Below are positions 1-11,453 of a stretch of 64,000 bases of DNA, piece after piece. Source of the DNA: Sipunculus nudus (taxonomy: Eukaryota > Annelida > Sipuncula > Golfingiida > Sipunculidae); NCBI GenBank assembly GCA_026874595.1, contig CM049308.1, positions 96,396,624 to 96,460,623 of the forward strand, read 5' to 3'. Under the pieces are notes generated by a model. That model was given only the letters and a program-made list of their open reading frames with translations, ran no database searches and was not told where the DNA came from. A program made the position numbers and the translations under genes. Numbering within the stretch: the stretch's first letter is position 1; each line of letters begins with the position of its first letter.

Positions 1-296
1 GATATATGTATACAGCGATATCCAATACTTCTACAGTTACGCGTTTAAAAAATGTCCTCGGTCTGTTCCTGGAGGCACTCACATCAGGTTTAAATCGCCA
101 GATTTACCAGTCCGTCGGCAAAAATGCGATACTCGCTCTGAAGTCCGTTACAGAGAAATCACCGTGGCCTTCCTCAGACACCGACAATCTACGGTTAAAG
201 GCATCATCTCACAGCTGTCTAGATTCTTGATGCACGCAGACCTGCCCCTGGAATGCAGATATCGTCAGGCTACACGAGATGGCGCACTGATCGGGC
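1..296 (-). other. possible transcribed leader of a gene leaving the window
   Basis: This stretch lies downstream of the candidate minus-strand promoter at 297-374. On the minus strand no long reading frame is open; a short one starting at two adjacent ATGs stops after about 20 codons. If the promoter is real this would be a 5' untranslated exon. No protein similarity is recognised on either strand. The call is inference only. Confidence 0.2.
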
Positions 297-374
297 ACTT
301 TCTCCGAATTTCTACTTAATCACGTTTATATATGCTTGCTGACGTCATAGGTCCTGACCGTCTTCTGGCCAATC
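297..374 (-). promoter_or_regulatory. candidate CCAAT/CRE/TATA promoter, reading leftwards
   Basis: Read on the minus strand the order is an inverted CCAAT box (369-373), a perfect palindromic cAMP response element TGACGTCA (340-347), and a TATA-like TATATAAA (325-332). Spacing is normal for a metazoan core promoter, with a start expected near 295-300. A second CCAAT and a TTATAAAA lie at 398-410 on the + strand, so a divergent arrangement cannot be excluded. No downstream coding exon is visible inside the window, so this rests on motif order alone. Confidence 0.4.
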
Positions 375-2261
375 ACCATTTCCTATTATGACGACTGCCA
401 ATTATAAAATGAATCTTGATATGGACACGCCTCCAGAGATTAAACCCTGAGAAAACCAAACTAACCAGTTTTGAAGTCTAAAAGAAACAGTCGTTAATAT
501 ATAGACCGTCAAACAGAGAAGGCTCCCGAGGAATTAAACTGTACTGAAATTAACATCAAACGAGACACGTGCGCACTCTTACCAAATTTCTCACGCTAAT
601 ATCTAACCATGATACTCCATAAAATTATCAAAACAATCATCTGGTTGTAATCCCTACTTGAACATGCAATTCAATAACGGTCACGGTCCTCTGGTGACAG
701 TATACATGCTGACCTGAAGGTCTAGTTGGGGGCGATCAAAAGCATTTATTTTCTTGTATGTTCCAATGATGTTTCCTTTAATTATAGCCATGCTCCATGA
801 AGGTTCCATACATTCAGGTGATCTAATTTTGAGATGGTATCCATTCCTGGAGTGGACAGCAATGTCGTTGGTCAGAGGCTGGATTACTAATATCCACCCT
901 GGTGAAAAGATCATTAAATATATTAAAATGTCATAGAAATACGAAGACAAAGTTGAATGGAGGTCAATAACAAAACCAATATTAAAAGACGTTTATTAAA
1001 TATATACAATAAATATTCCTTTTAAGAGCTAGAGGTCTCATGTATGGGAGGGCCATATTAACTGGTGAATGGCGATGACTCGGCCCAGGCCTTGGCCTCG
1101 GATGGTCGTGACTCGGCTTTGGCCGGTGATGACTCGGCCTTGGAGTTTAATTGGTGACTTGACTACAATACTAATGTTCAGAGGTGTTCAGTATGTTAAA
1201 TAAGTATGCTGGAGAGGGGGGTTATGTTTAGTGAAACGACTCAAATTAATAAAAGTGCTGATAATACAAGTAGGCCTATTTAGGCCAGTAGAGGAAAATT
1301 CATTTTCAACAAAATAACGGGTCATATGTGATATACCATAATGCAGGAGCTAGTGCGTTCACGCTATCACAGCATTCAGGACAGGCCTAGGCCTATGTAT
1401 ACGTGCATATATTTCAATTTTCAAGGGGTCAAAGAGACCTTAATTTATTCCCCTTGAAGCCCCTTTAAGCATGCCTGGGGGTCGAGACATCAAAACCAAC
1501 ACATTAGGCCACACGGGAGTTACCTGCGAAATGTGTTGCTCTTTATGAAATGTGAAGTGACTAGTAGTCTAACTCGGTATATCAAGGTATCAGGATTCAT
1601 GAGACTGACATTTGAAGAGCATTTGTGAATGTCATGGTCATGAGTTCACTTAGCTTCTCATCCTTGGTTACGTTTGGGCTCCAGTCGTTCCGGCAGGGTA
1701 AAAAAATAAACCTTTTTTGGATAGGACTAGTAGTCCTAAGGATCATGTTAGTGGTTTGTTTGCCTGGGTCAGGTCACCTTCCACTCGGAACACCTCTGCC
1801 GACCGTTGCCGAACAGACTAGAAACTAACGGATTCGACCGAGGGGTTCCGAGTGGTCATCGTGAGTCTCTCCACCCTCGACAGTCTTGATTACCCGGGTT
1901 TCTGTACAACATGCTTTTACACAGACTATGATTTATCAATATTAGATGATTAAAATCTTAGTTCCAGCTGTTGTTTACATGTTCAGCCTGATTCGTATTC
2001 ATGTTTAATTTGTTGAAAGAGACGGCGAGAGAGCAAGGATTCTTTCATACAAAAAAAACCGCTGACATAACTCTGGGGAATCCCCGTGGGAAACCCAAAG
2101 GTATTTCGAAAACTATCTTACGAAACGTTTACACCATATGTCTCTAAATGACCGGAAAGTTCTAGAAAGCAGTGGACTGTTAGACAGAGCTGTGAGTCAG
2201 TGCAGTGAGCTTGTTTTGTCATCTTCAGGTATCCTTGGTAGTAACAGGTAAATTTTTATGA
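375..2261. other. no recognisable gene
   Basis: About 1.9 kb without a supported gene. The open frames here are short, lack recognisable domains and have no consistent splice context. A small imperfect tandem repeat (about three copies of a unit resembling GGTGATGACTCGGCCTTGG) lies at 1068-1147. Nothing else stands out. Confidence 0.5.
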
Positions 2262-2575
2262 TATTTTTTAGGAAGTGGCTAAACAACCGGCAGGGTGCCG
2301 GCAGTTTAGCCCACAGGCTAAACAGCCGGCAGGGTAAATTGACCGGGTCTGCCTAAAACGCGGAGAATCAGCGGAGAGATGGAGAATTCGCGGAGAATTT
2401 GCGGAGAGCTATTAAATGCAATGATACTTTTTAAATACGCATTAAAATCACTTAAAATTTCCAACTATATTATTCGTAACATATTTGTTCACTGTTAAAT
2501 GACCGAAATAATTAAAAATCTGTACATTCACGTAAAATTCAGCTCTCAGTTGTTGTTTTGACAAGCAAGTTCTTC

Positions 2576-2755
2576 TCCGACAAGATTTCATTTCTGCCAT
2601 ACCAGAGACAACGAATAGCATCAGGAGACTGTGGACTATTTGCAATTGCAAATGCACTTGATTTTTGTTTCATTCAAGAAATTAAACAAATTGAAAATTT
2701 TAAACGGATAATTGCAAAAACAATTAGTTTCTTGTTTCAGTCCAGACATTAAGTT
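2576..2755 (+). pseudogene. Ulp1-type (C48) cysteine protease fragment in a Mutator-like element
   Basis: A roughly 60-residue open stretch includes the motif QRQRIASGDCGLFAIANAL. This matches the end of the C48 (Ulp1/SENP) catalytic core: a conserved Gln, then Asp-Cys-Gly, where the Cys (codon 2630-2632) is the nucleophile, followed by a hydrophobic helix. The upstream His and Asp region of the family is absent, and the frame ends within about 40 codons after the Cys. C48 proteases are SUMO- or ubiquitin-like peptidases and occur as passenger proteins in Mutator-like elements. This copy is far too short to be active. Its position between the inner element's inverted repeats supports the assignment. 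Confidence 0.65.
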
Positions 2756-3109
2756 TTTACACCACTTCCTAAAACTATACTTTCTCCTACTAGTAGAATA
2801 ACAATGCCTAAATATAAGATATGACTGAGTATGATAAATTTTTTAAAAAATATATAATATAAGTGAAAAAAAGTGGTTTCATTTAATATGTGCATTTGTC
2901 TTTAAAATAACTAAAACAACTTGATTAATGAAATGGTTTTGTGAAGATTGTTCAAATAAGTTCTTGTACTTTTGCTGTACGTATGTGTACATTGTGCTAT
3001 ATTTTTCATTTCTTTTATTATTATTTTACTCTGTATTGTTATGGTCAGAAAGAAGTGTGGTGTATTTTGTACAGACTAATAAAAATATCTCTTTAACTGT
3101 GATCACAAT

Positions 3110-3111
<2 letters not shown>

Positions 3112-3157
<46 letters not shown>
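3112..3157. repeat. (TA)n microsatellite
   Basis: An uninterrupted run of about 22 TA units lies inside the inner Mutator-like element. Confidence 0.95.
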
Positions 3158-4039
3158 TATTAAATATATACATTTAAATTTTCTTTAATATAATCCTACT
3201 GCCAAGTTGATTCATTAGCTTAAAGGTGCAATCTTTGTTTGTGTATAAAGTCGATGTCTGTGCATGTCGGGTAAATTTGGTCTAAGCCTATACGTACACT
3301 ATTAATGGGGATAGTGTTTTTTATATATCAATGAATGTAGGTAAACGTATGATTTATTTATTATATTATATATTTCGTGCACCACCTGTAAACACCTGCA
3401 TGGTCTTGTTATGGTTTGCACAATAAACTGTTGAAACATTAATATAAGAGTGTTGCGGTTTCGTCTCTAGATCTGTCAGTGTCAGCTGGTGACTCAGACG
3501 TTTGTTACATTTTGCGTAACACATTCACCCGGCGGTTAGTCTACATTGTTAAGCATAAAATGCTTAGTTATGTACACATGTTTTAAATATTTCGGTCATT
3601 TAACAGTGCGCAAATATGTTAAGAGTAATATAGTTGGATATTTAAGTGATTTTAGAGTGTATTTAAAAATAACTTGCATATAAAAACTCTCCGCAAATTC
3701 TCCACGAATTCTCCGCGAATTCTCCATCTATCCGCGGATTCTCCGCGTTTTAGATAGACCCAAATTGACCTTGACGGCAGTCTGGCACATAGGCTTAACA
3801 CTGGCAAATGAATGTGTTCTCTGTTTCAGTGTGATACTCCATAATTTCATTTTTATTATGATAATGAGCTGACAATATAGAGCTGACTTACCAAATTAGA
3901 TATTTTGCTGGTCTATATGTAAGAATTACCAGTTGATGTGGATATTTCTTGCATCACCTCACAACACAGTAGGCTCAACTACTTTAATTGGGAGAGGTGT
4001 AATATTGTTTGATTACCTTTGATCAAGTAATAAGCTAAT

Positions 4040-4410
4040 CCTTGGATCATTCAGTGTATTTGACATATCCTGAGTTGTTTGTTCTCATACACTAATTACT
4101 TGTTTACTCATAAGCATACTAGTGTATAAACAGTCGTTATGCTTCACACTTGATTAAATTTAATCAAACATATCCTTTGATATGACATCTCATGAGTTGT
4201 TTGTGCTTTCACACATTGTTTGTTTGTTTGTTTGCTCACATGCACACCAGTATATAAACAGCTGTTATACTTCACAGTTAAGCTAAGTTAATTTAATACC
4301 TTAAATCGAAGAATCTTCATGTATCATTTGATATGACACCTCATGAGTTGTTTGTGCTTTCACACACTACAGATTGTCTGCTCATAAGCAAATATAAGCA
4401 GCTGATATGC
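4040..4410. repeat. diverged tandem repeat inside the outer element
   Basis: About three copies of a 130-140 bp unit. Shared words include CATGAGTTGTTTGTG, TATAAACAGCTGTTAT and GATATGACACCTCATGAG. The copies differ at many positions. They sit in the unique centre of the outer Mutator-like element, so they are internal element sequence and not host DNA. Confidence 0.6.
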
Positions 4411-4989
4411 CAGTCAACTTCAGTTCAAATCCTACAGTAACAGTCAGTGTGTCCCAGCAAACACTTCACATTTCTTGTATATATATTTCTTTTATTGTGA
4501 TATGGAATAAGTATTTAGTATATATACAGTGGTCTTTGTTAACTATATTTGCAATTTATCCCCTCACACCCTGTAAATATCACAATTTTGATCATAAAAT
4601 CTATTTAAATCTACCCTGTAAATATCACAATGTGCACTTATAATACCTACTCAACATACTTATTAGCAAAATAAGCAAAATATCAAATTTTTAAAGTCAG
4701 CTCTTTATTGTCAGCTCATTATCAAAACAAAACAAAAATTGTAGAGAATCACACTGAAATAGAAAATTCATTCATTTGCCAGTGTTAAGCCTGTGCGATA
4801 GACTGCCGGCAAGGTCAATTTCCCCTGCCGGCTGTTTAGCCTGTGGGCTAAACAGCCGGCACTCTGCCGGTTGTTAAGCCACTTCCTATTTTTTAAAATA
4901 TTTATATGTATAATTCACAATTTTTAATATGTCATTGGACAAATTTCTTATCCAGCATATGTGAGCCTACACGAACACGAATAAGACTC

Positions 4990-5205
4990 TAGAGAAGGAC
5001 AAGTACCTTCAATCTTGGATCTGGTATTTACTTATAGTGAAGATGTTATAGAAAATTTAACATTGGGTAATCCTCTGGGAAGCAATGACCATGTTAGTTT
5101 AGGGATTGAAATCAACTGCTACATACTTGCCAAGTCCAAACAGGAACAGATTAACAAGGAGCTGGCTAAAATAAGATGGGAAAATATTCTTGAAGGAAAG
5201 GATCA
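4990..5205 (+). pseudogene. LINE endonuclease C-terminal fragment
   Basis: The open stretch contains PSILDLVFTYSEDVIENLTL followed by PLGSNDHVSLGIEI. This is the conserved end of the apurinic-type endonuclease of CR1/jockey-like LINEs, where the SDH motif carries the catalytic His. Here the motif reads SNDH with the Asp-His retained. It is cut off by the GGTAC-rich insertion at 5206. Confidence 0.75.
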
Positions 5206-5216
5206 AAGGTTGGGGC

Positions 5217-5762
5217 CAGGTACATGTGACGGTACCTAGGTACAAGTACAGGTACTTGCGAAATGGCCAGGTACAGATATAGGTACAGGGACAGCATTTT
5301 TTGGAAAGTACCTAGGGACAGGTACTTGCGAAATGGCCAGGTACAGGGACAGCATTTTTGGAAAGAACCTAGGGACAGGTACTTGCGAAATGGCCAGGTA
5401 CAGGTACATCATTTTTGGAAAGTACCTGGGGACAGGTACAGGTACTTGCGAAATAGCCAGGTACATGTACAGCATTTTTGGAAAGTACCTAGGGACAGGT
5501 ACTTGCGAAATGGCCAGGTACAGGTACAGCATTTTTGGAAAGTACCTGGGGACAGGTACAGGTACTTGCGAAATAGCCAGGTACATGTACAGCATTTTTG
5601 GAAAGTACCTAGGGACAGGTACTTGCGAAATGGCCAGGTACAGGTACAGCATTTTTGGAAAGTACCTGGGGACAGGTACAGGTACTTGCGAAATAGCCAG
5701 GTACATGTACAGCATTTTTGGAAAGTACCTAGGGACAGGTACAGGTACTTTAGAACGTACAT
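5217..5762. repeat. 120-bp GGTACC minisatellite
   Basis: Tandem array with a strict 120-bp period between successive CCTAGGGACAGG blocks (5368, 5488, 5608, 5728). Each period is a dimer of two related units, one reading GCGAAATGGCC and the other GCGAAATAGCC. The array is built from GGTAC/GTACC words and is open in several frames on both strands, so the apparent proteins are repeat artefacts. Related GGTAC words recur at 7296-7390, at the other end of the element. Confidence 0.9.
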
Positions 5763-7295
5763 ATGAAAGAATACAAACTAATGACAACTGCATTAAATTC
5801 ATCTAGATATGCAATAATAAGTTGTAATAGAATGGCAGAATATATCGTTAAAAAGTATTACATTACCATTTCCCATGTCATCAGGAAAAATACAGGCCAA
5901 GCAAATGTAAAGGATTGCCTTTAGTAAATGTGATATATGAACGAAGCTGATAAAGTTTACAAAGTTATTAATACAGAAATATAAAACTTTCATAAAATGT
6001 CTATATTTCAAATTAATTTTTGAGCTTCGGATAATGGTAGATAAAGTCAAAATCACTGGGAGGGCCACACTTTAAATTAAAGAGGCTTAATGGCTTGACT
6101 GAAATGGAAACCCTTACAATAAATTTTATAGATTAACTTCATGACAATAATACATACAAAATTAGAAGAAACAATACACATGTTCTTGGCAGAAAGGCAC
6201 ACTCGTGATGTTTTGAGCACCTGCATGTAATGCATGAGCTGGGACTTTTTTCTGTTAAATGGGAAATTCTGCTTTTGTTTGGCTTATGTTGAGAGTTCAG
6301 TCAACTTCAGTGATATAATATGTATTTTCTTTGTTCCTACATTTCTCCTACACCAACGCTCTTTATACATACTAGACAACAGGTATCCACATGGGGCATA
6401 AAAGAAACACTGTCCATATCCTTTGCTCTGTACCCTTTATATTACGCTTCATAAGCAGCGGATAAGCTACGCTCAACTATTCGCTACACTACCCGCTGCA
6501 TTAAACCTCAGTAGGGGTCAGGTTTGGCCACCAGGCATTGCTGTCTCTGTGGAATTCCCCCTGCGTATTAGCCAATCAGATTTCTTCTACCAGTTCTGCA
6601 GATTTTTCTAAAAGCAGAGCCAATCAGATTTTAATTATCCAGCGCAAACTGAATGGGTGTTGCCATACCTGAAAAAAAACCTGCTATTTCTCACAGCATG
6701 TGAGTGGAAGGTCACCAGGCCAGGAGGTCACGCGCTGTGATCAGAATGTACCTTTTTATCTGATAAAGCCACAAAAATGAATGAACATCATGTGCATGTA
6801 GAGGCTGGAGTCCTCAAGTTCAAAGGCTGCAGGGTTGAAAGATTAGTAATTACCCCTGCCTGGTTTTGGTAACAGGGATGACAGCTCAGTACCTTACTTG
6901 ACCAAACCTGATGTCCTTATCCAGTATCTTACTTGTAATTCATATAACTGTAAATTGTGTACCTCCTACAAGTACCGGACCCCAACCCTGTTCAGTGTAC
7001 ATACTAGCCAACTTTATACTTTTTGTATCTCTGCTTTGGTGGTTGCTGTATACTTGTGCTGATAATATAAAGCTGCAATGAACTTCCTGTTTAGAGGATT
7101 GAGGTTGACCAGCTTGCTAGCCAGGTAGCTAGCTTCAAAGGCAGCAGGGGTGAATGCTTTATAATTACCTCTGCCTTAGATAGAGAAATGCCCTGACAGG
7201 GGTGAAAGCTTTATACATGCAATTGACCCAAACCTGGTGTTCATTTCAAGTAACAGTATAAAATTTGTACCTGGAGTACCTTATACCAGATCCTT
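5763..7295. other. interior of the GGTACC element, no gene
   Basis: About 1.5 kb inside the insertion. There is no recognisable protein, and the short open frames carry no domain. The later part contains a diverged direct repeat (about 6805-6980 against 7105-7290, sharing CAAAGGCAGCAGGG-like and AATTACCYCTGCC-like words). Confidence 0.5.
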
Positions 7296-8439
7296 TAGTT
7301 CCAGGTACAGGTACAAGGTACTTCCTACTCATGACAGCCAGGTACAGGTACTCTGAATTGTGTACCTAGGTACAGGTACAAGCACCTGGCCCAAACCTTG
7401 GAACGGATGTCGACTCAATGTGGAAAATTTTTGCAGATATATTGAAGGAGCTGTCATACAAATATATTCCTCAGGTTAAAGCGAATCAAAAGTATCAAAC
7501 CAATATGGATAAGTCATGAAATATTAAGGGCAATAATGGCAAAAAAAAGAGCATGGAATAAATACGGATTATCAAAACCAAGAAAGAACTAGGCCTATAT
7601 GAATTACAAGATGGTTAGAAACAAAGTGACATGCTTAATAAAAGAGATACAGAAGGAATTAGAGAGATAAATAGCACTGGAGGTAATGGTCCAACCTAAA
7701 TCCTTCTGCAATTATTAGCGAACCTGTGAGCTTATGCGATGGTGCGGCGTCGTGCGGCGTCTGTACGTTAACCATAGCTTTCTCAAAAACGGCAGAAGCT
7801 AGCATCACCAATTTTTTTGCCAATAATCGGTCATCTGAAAAACTCTATCGGATTTTGTTTATTTTTTTTCTAACTGCATCTTAGATTTTATAGGGAAAAA
7901 GCTAAAAAAGCTTTAAAAATCTTCTCCTCCGAAACTGTCCACCTAAATTGTCCAATATTTCATAGAAATGATCCCTGGAACAATCATTCTCAAGTTCGTT
8001 CGAATGGTTCCGGTTTGGAGGTTTTTGGCCGAGTAACTGGAGGTTGAACTTAGTCATCTGTCCAAAAAAGCACACTAAAATTAAAATCTCAGAAACGGCT
8101 AGAGCTATAATCACCAAATTTTATACCAATTTTTGTCACCTATGTCATATCTAAAATTGAGGTATTGGTGGCGCCAACTACATTTATATGTTTTTTACAA
8201 GCGAAAATGTAATTTTAAACTCTACTAGCTTATACACTGATTTATGATGAAACTGTTAAGCTGATTGGTTTAAACTTTACAAGAATTATTCTATGGTAGG
8301 GTTCTGCCAGTTTTATAAGAATAGACTGGGTAAATACAGCTTTAAAAAGCATTGTAGCCAATTGAAAAAGGCTTTCTGTGTTTGAAAACAGAATTGACAA
8401 CGGCAGCCAAGAGGTCAATTAGTACAAACAGGTGGGGTC

Positions 8440-8686
8440 CAGACAACACCATGGCAACTGACCTGGCTCTGGCAGGTGTCCAAAATTGGGCCAAAATTTT
8501 GCATGTGTATAGATCTCACATAGCTCTTCATCATAGGAAAACTGGTGGCGCCACCTGCAACCGCTTATGCACAGCGTCCATATGTTCATCTGCCTTGGGA
8601 TAAAATCACTCATATCTCAGTAGTGGTTTGACTTATCCACCTGAAATTTTGCAGGTTTATACATCCTGGACAATTTTCTCGATTTT
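8440..8686 (+). repeat. family C unit (GGTGGCGCCACC repeat), left part
   Basis: A single copy of the roughly 280-bp unit that is tandemly arrayed at 45.9-47.2 kb. It has the phrases GGCCAAAATTTTGCATGTGT, ATAGATCTCACATAGCTCTT and CATCTGTTCATCTGCC. The unit continues at 11116-11165 after the family A insertion. Confidence 0.75.
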
Positions 8687-11115
8687 TAGCTCGGCTGACA
8701 TTCAGTCATGCTGGGCTATAGCGATGGGTCTTTGTCCGTCGTCCTTCCGTCTGTCCCTCCGGCCGGCCGTCCGTCCGTTAGCAGGGCACAAATCATAACC
8801 GTATGGGCTAGGGCCATGAACCCTATGCAGTCTTAGAGGTTCTAAAAAGATCTCCTTGCAAACCTGAAATTAGGTCACTGCGACTTATATTCTCAAAGAT
8901 ATGGGGTGTGTTTGCACCCCCCAGAAATAATTCTTTTAGCTAAAATGTTCATCCCAAACCTTCCATCTTTCACATACAGCTCACCTACCAACAGGGGAAG
9001 GACCATAATTATTTTGAGGTCACAAGGTCAAAGGTCAAGGTCACAGAACCAACTTCTTTGAAAAGTCTGTGGATGCATTTTAAGCCAAACCTTTCATCCC
9101 AATTCTTTGATCTTTCACATATAGCTCACCTACTAAGTGGGAGAAGAATCCTATAGATATTGAGGTCACAAGGTCAAAGGTCAGGGTCATAGGATCCACT
9201 TCTTTGAAAAGGTTGTGGACACATTTCAAGCTAGACCTTTCATTCCAAACCTTTCAGCACTGATATCGCTTCTCTGCCAACAGGGGAAAAGACCTGTTGA
9301 TTTTTAGGTCAAAGGTAAAGTTCACAACACCCTCTTCTTGCGTGGAGTCATTTTCAGGCAAACTTTTCAATCTATACTTTCCATCTGTCATATATGGCTT
9401 ACCTACCAATAGGGGAAGAAGCCTATTGATATTGAGTTCAAAAGGTCAAAGGTCAATGTCACAATATTGTTCTAAATGCTTGTTAACATATTTCAAGTGA
9501 AACTGTTCAACCCAAACCTTCAGTCTTTCACATATGCCACATCTATGCATCACTCAATGTGATTCAAACTTCATATTTATGGGTCTTTTTGCATGAAGAA
9601 ATAACTAATTGATTTTGAGGTCAGCTGGTCAGGAGGTTAAAGGTTGCAGGTCTAAGTTATTCACTCATTGGTTGCCAAGTAATTACACCCGGTCAGATGT
9701 AATTGGTTAGTAGTTACCCATCATTTAGAAAGAATCCAGTTGATATGTGGGCAAAAGGCCAAGGTCATAGGTCAGGTCAACTTATTTTATAGACCATCTC
9801 TATTTTTCTTGTATATATAAGCTTGCACTCCAGCTGGTACATCTCACCGTGTGGCTGTAATTGTGAGTGACACTGGTGACATATGACTCCCTTTTGTATC
9901 AGGCTATTAAGTGATAAGGCTGAGTGATAAGTATCTCGTTACTGCATAACAAAACACTGTTGTTGGAATACTTCAGCCAGGAATTAACACTATGAGAGTA
10001 TAGTATTAAGGTTTAGCTCCTGATTTATTAGATGATGGGAACATTTTGCAGTTTATTTTATGGAATCATAGCAATAAACGTAGTTTCCTAGATATCTGAA
10101 TATTTTTATATAAATCACCACATATAAAAGCAAGTGTTTGTTCTCATAATATGTGGATGTGTACTTGATTAAGGATGGCTTTATTTTATTACAAGACTCT
10201 TAGTCATGCTTTCTGCATTTCTTTTCTTTCAGGTTTTGCAGTTTACCAACCCTGCTGACCCCATTGGAAAGCAGAGTGATAATAAAAAATATTGGACCTA
10301 CACTTTTACATTTGCATATCTATAAATCTGATATGAGCGCCTGAACATGCCTTTTGAATTGTTTTGGACATTCATTACTGTTACATCATTTGGAGAATTT
10401 GCCCCAAGTTTGGTCTCTTATTGGAGGATGTGTGATATCAAATGTCAGACTTTTCAGAAATCCATTTTGTCTGCCAGTTAGCCACCTTAGAAATCCTTTT
10501 TTTAATGCAGTTTCAGTAATTTTCCTTCAATTTTTGGTCCGATTTAGAGAATGGTTGTTATCTGATTTCAGACCTGTCAGAAGTCCAAAATGGCCACCAG
10601 GCAACCATCTTTAAATTCCTTTTGATCATATTATCTCAATAACTGTTAAAGTGAAGGCAGTCGGATGTATATTAATGTAATCTTGCAAAGGATCGGGTCA
10701 AATATTTCTTAATAAATATTATCATCATATATAAAAGTGCAGTACAGATGGCTTGTATTGAATAAAAATTCATACAGAAGCACCTGTTTCTCAATAATTC
10801 TTGCATGAATTTCCTTGATTTTTTGCTATATATTTTGATCTTATATTTGCCCTTTGTGGTGTTCCTTTTGAGACTGACAGGTATCAAGTAAGCTATGGGA
10901 ATAGTTCTGGATACCTTAACAATCATACATTTTCCTCAGACCATCAATTCACTGTGTTTTAACCAGACATAGGTGATATATATTTCTGTTGTCGTAGAAA
11001 ATTTCAACAAATTGGCAAATTGGTTCTTCAAAATTTGACTGGAAGTTGTGAATCTCAGCCCATGATGTCGCAGGTCATGCTTGGCAGCTGAGCGTCATGA
11101 CTCATGGGTCACTTG
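8687..11115 (+). mobile_element. Helitron-like (HINE-type) family A element, copy 1
   Basis: Starts TAGCTCGGCTGAC, then a GTCCGTC-type microsatellite, then arrays of AGGTCA-rich units, and ends GCAGCTGAGCGTCATGACTC followed by ATGGGTCACTTG. The subterminal GCTCAGCTGAC/GCAGCTGAGC words are inverted, and a GACYCATGGGTC hairpin sits next to the 3' end. It interrupts a family C unit within a TTTT tract (TTTT on both sides), and intact C units at 46.3 kb show the empty site. Copy 2 at 35744-38165 is collinear over its full length. There is no coding capacity. Confidence 0.7.
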
Positions 11116-11453
11116 TTTTACAGGTGCTACCACCTACATTCACGTTTACGCTGCAGACATCCATGCTAATATGCAACACACCTCACTCTATTCCCCTTGC
11201 CACTTAATCCATGCCTCACTTCACCCGTCCCACTCTGATTTCTGCAGATACACATAGTCGCTTGTCGACTACCCATATTCTAGTTTTAAAATGTCCTAGT
11301 CTGAAACTTGCAGGTCCGAAACGTCCATTTAGCTGAAATCATGACTAAGGTAGATATGCAGGACTTAAAAGGATCAATATTAAATCTTAAAAATAAACCT
11401 CCATTCATACTCCCAAACTTTGCACAGGTTAACATTAGGCCTGTAGGCCTTGT

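Larger units (their letters stand above)
2345..3761. mobile_element. inner Mutator-like element inserted in the outer element's left arm
   Basis: The ends are inverted repeats of about 190 bp: left 2345-2535, right about 3560-3761 in reverse complement. Both begin GGGTCT and are rich in CGGAGAAT motifs. A 9-bp direct repeat AAATTGACC (2336-2344 and 3762-3770) flanks it exactly. Deleting the element plus one copy of the repeat restores a left arm for the outer element that is collinear with its right arm. It carries a Ulp1-protease relic (2576-2755), a typical cargo of some animal and plant Mutator-like elements, and a TA microsatellite. No transposase is visible. Confidence 0.85.
2271..4886. 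mobile_element. outer Mutator-like non-autonomous DNA transposon
   Basis: The ends are long inverted repeats starting GGAAGTGGCT on both sides. The left arm runs 2271-2344 and resumes at 3771 to about 3913; the right arm runs about 4667-4886. The element is flanked by an exact 9-bp direct repeat TATTTTTTA (2262-2270 and 4887-4895). Long terminal inverted repeats with a 9-bp duplication are typical of the Mutator superfamily. Removing the inner insertion leaves about 1.2 kb, too short for a transposase, and none is recognisable. The interior (about 4040-4410) has roughly three diverged repeats. Confidence 0.8.
5206..7399. mobile_element. GGTACC-rich TIR element inserted in the LINE
   Basis: The ends are short inverted repeats: AAGGTTGGGGCCAGGTAC at 5206 and, in reverse complement, AAGGTTTGGGCCAGGTGC ending at 7399. 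GGTAC-rich sequence follows on both sides. The LINE reading frame stops at one end and resumes at the other, which fixes the boundaries to within a few bases. No clear target-site duplication is seen. The interior holds a 120-bp minisatellite near the left end and a diverged direct repeat (about 6805-6980 and 7105-7290), but no transposase. Confidence 0.65.
7717..11453. mobile_element. Helitron-like (HINE-type) family B element in the LINE
   Basis: The 5' end is TAGCGAACCTGTGAGCTTATGC; related starts occur at about 33930, 39983 and 43435. The 3' end carries the inverted partner CACAGGTT followed by a hairpin of the type AGGCCTGTAGGCCT and TTGT. Asymmetric inverted ends, a 3' terminal hairpin and a T-rich target match Helitron-like non-autonomous elements. 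The LINE frame breaks off at the left edge and resumes just after the right edge. The element was itself invaded by a family A element (8687-11115). Confidence 0.6.

Noticed and set aside
681-950. An 89-residue minus-strand frame overlapping a plus-strand frame
   Set aside because: No domain, no repeat relation and no splice evidence; left unannotated.
5236-5806. Long overlapping frames of 117-188 residues on both strands
   Set aside because: All come from the 120-bp GGTAC minisatellite, which lacks stops in several frames; there is no domain and the peptides mirror each other.
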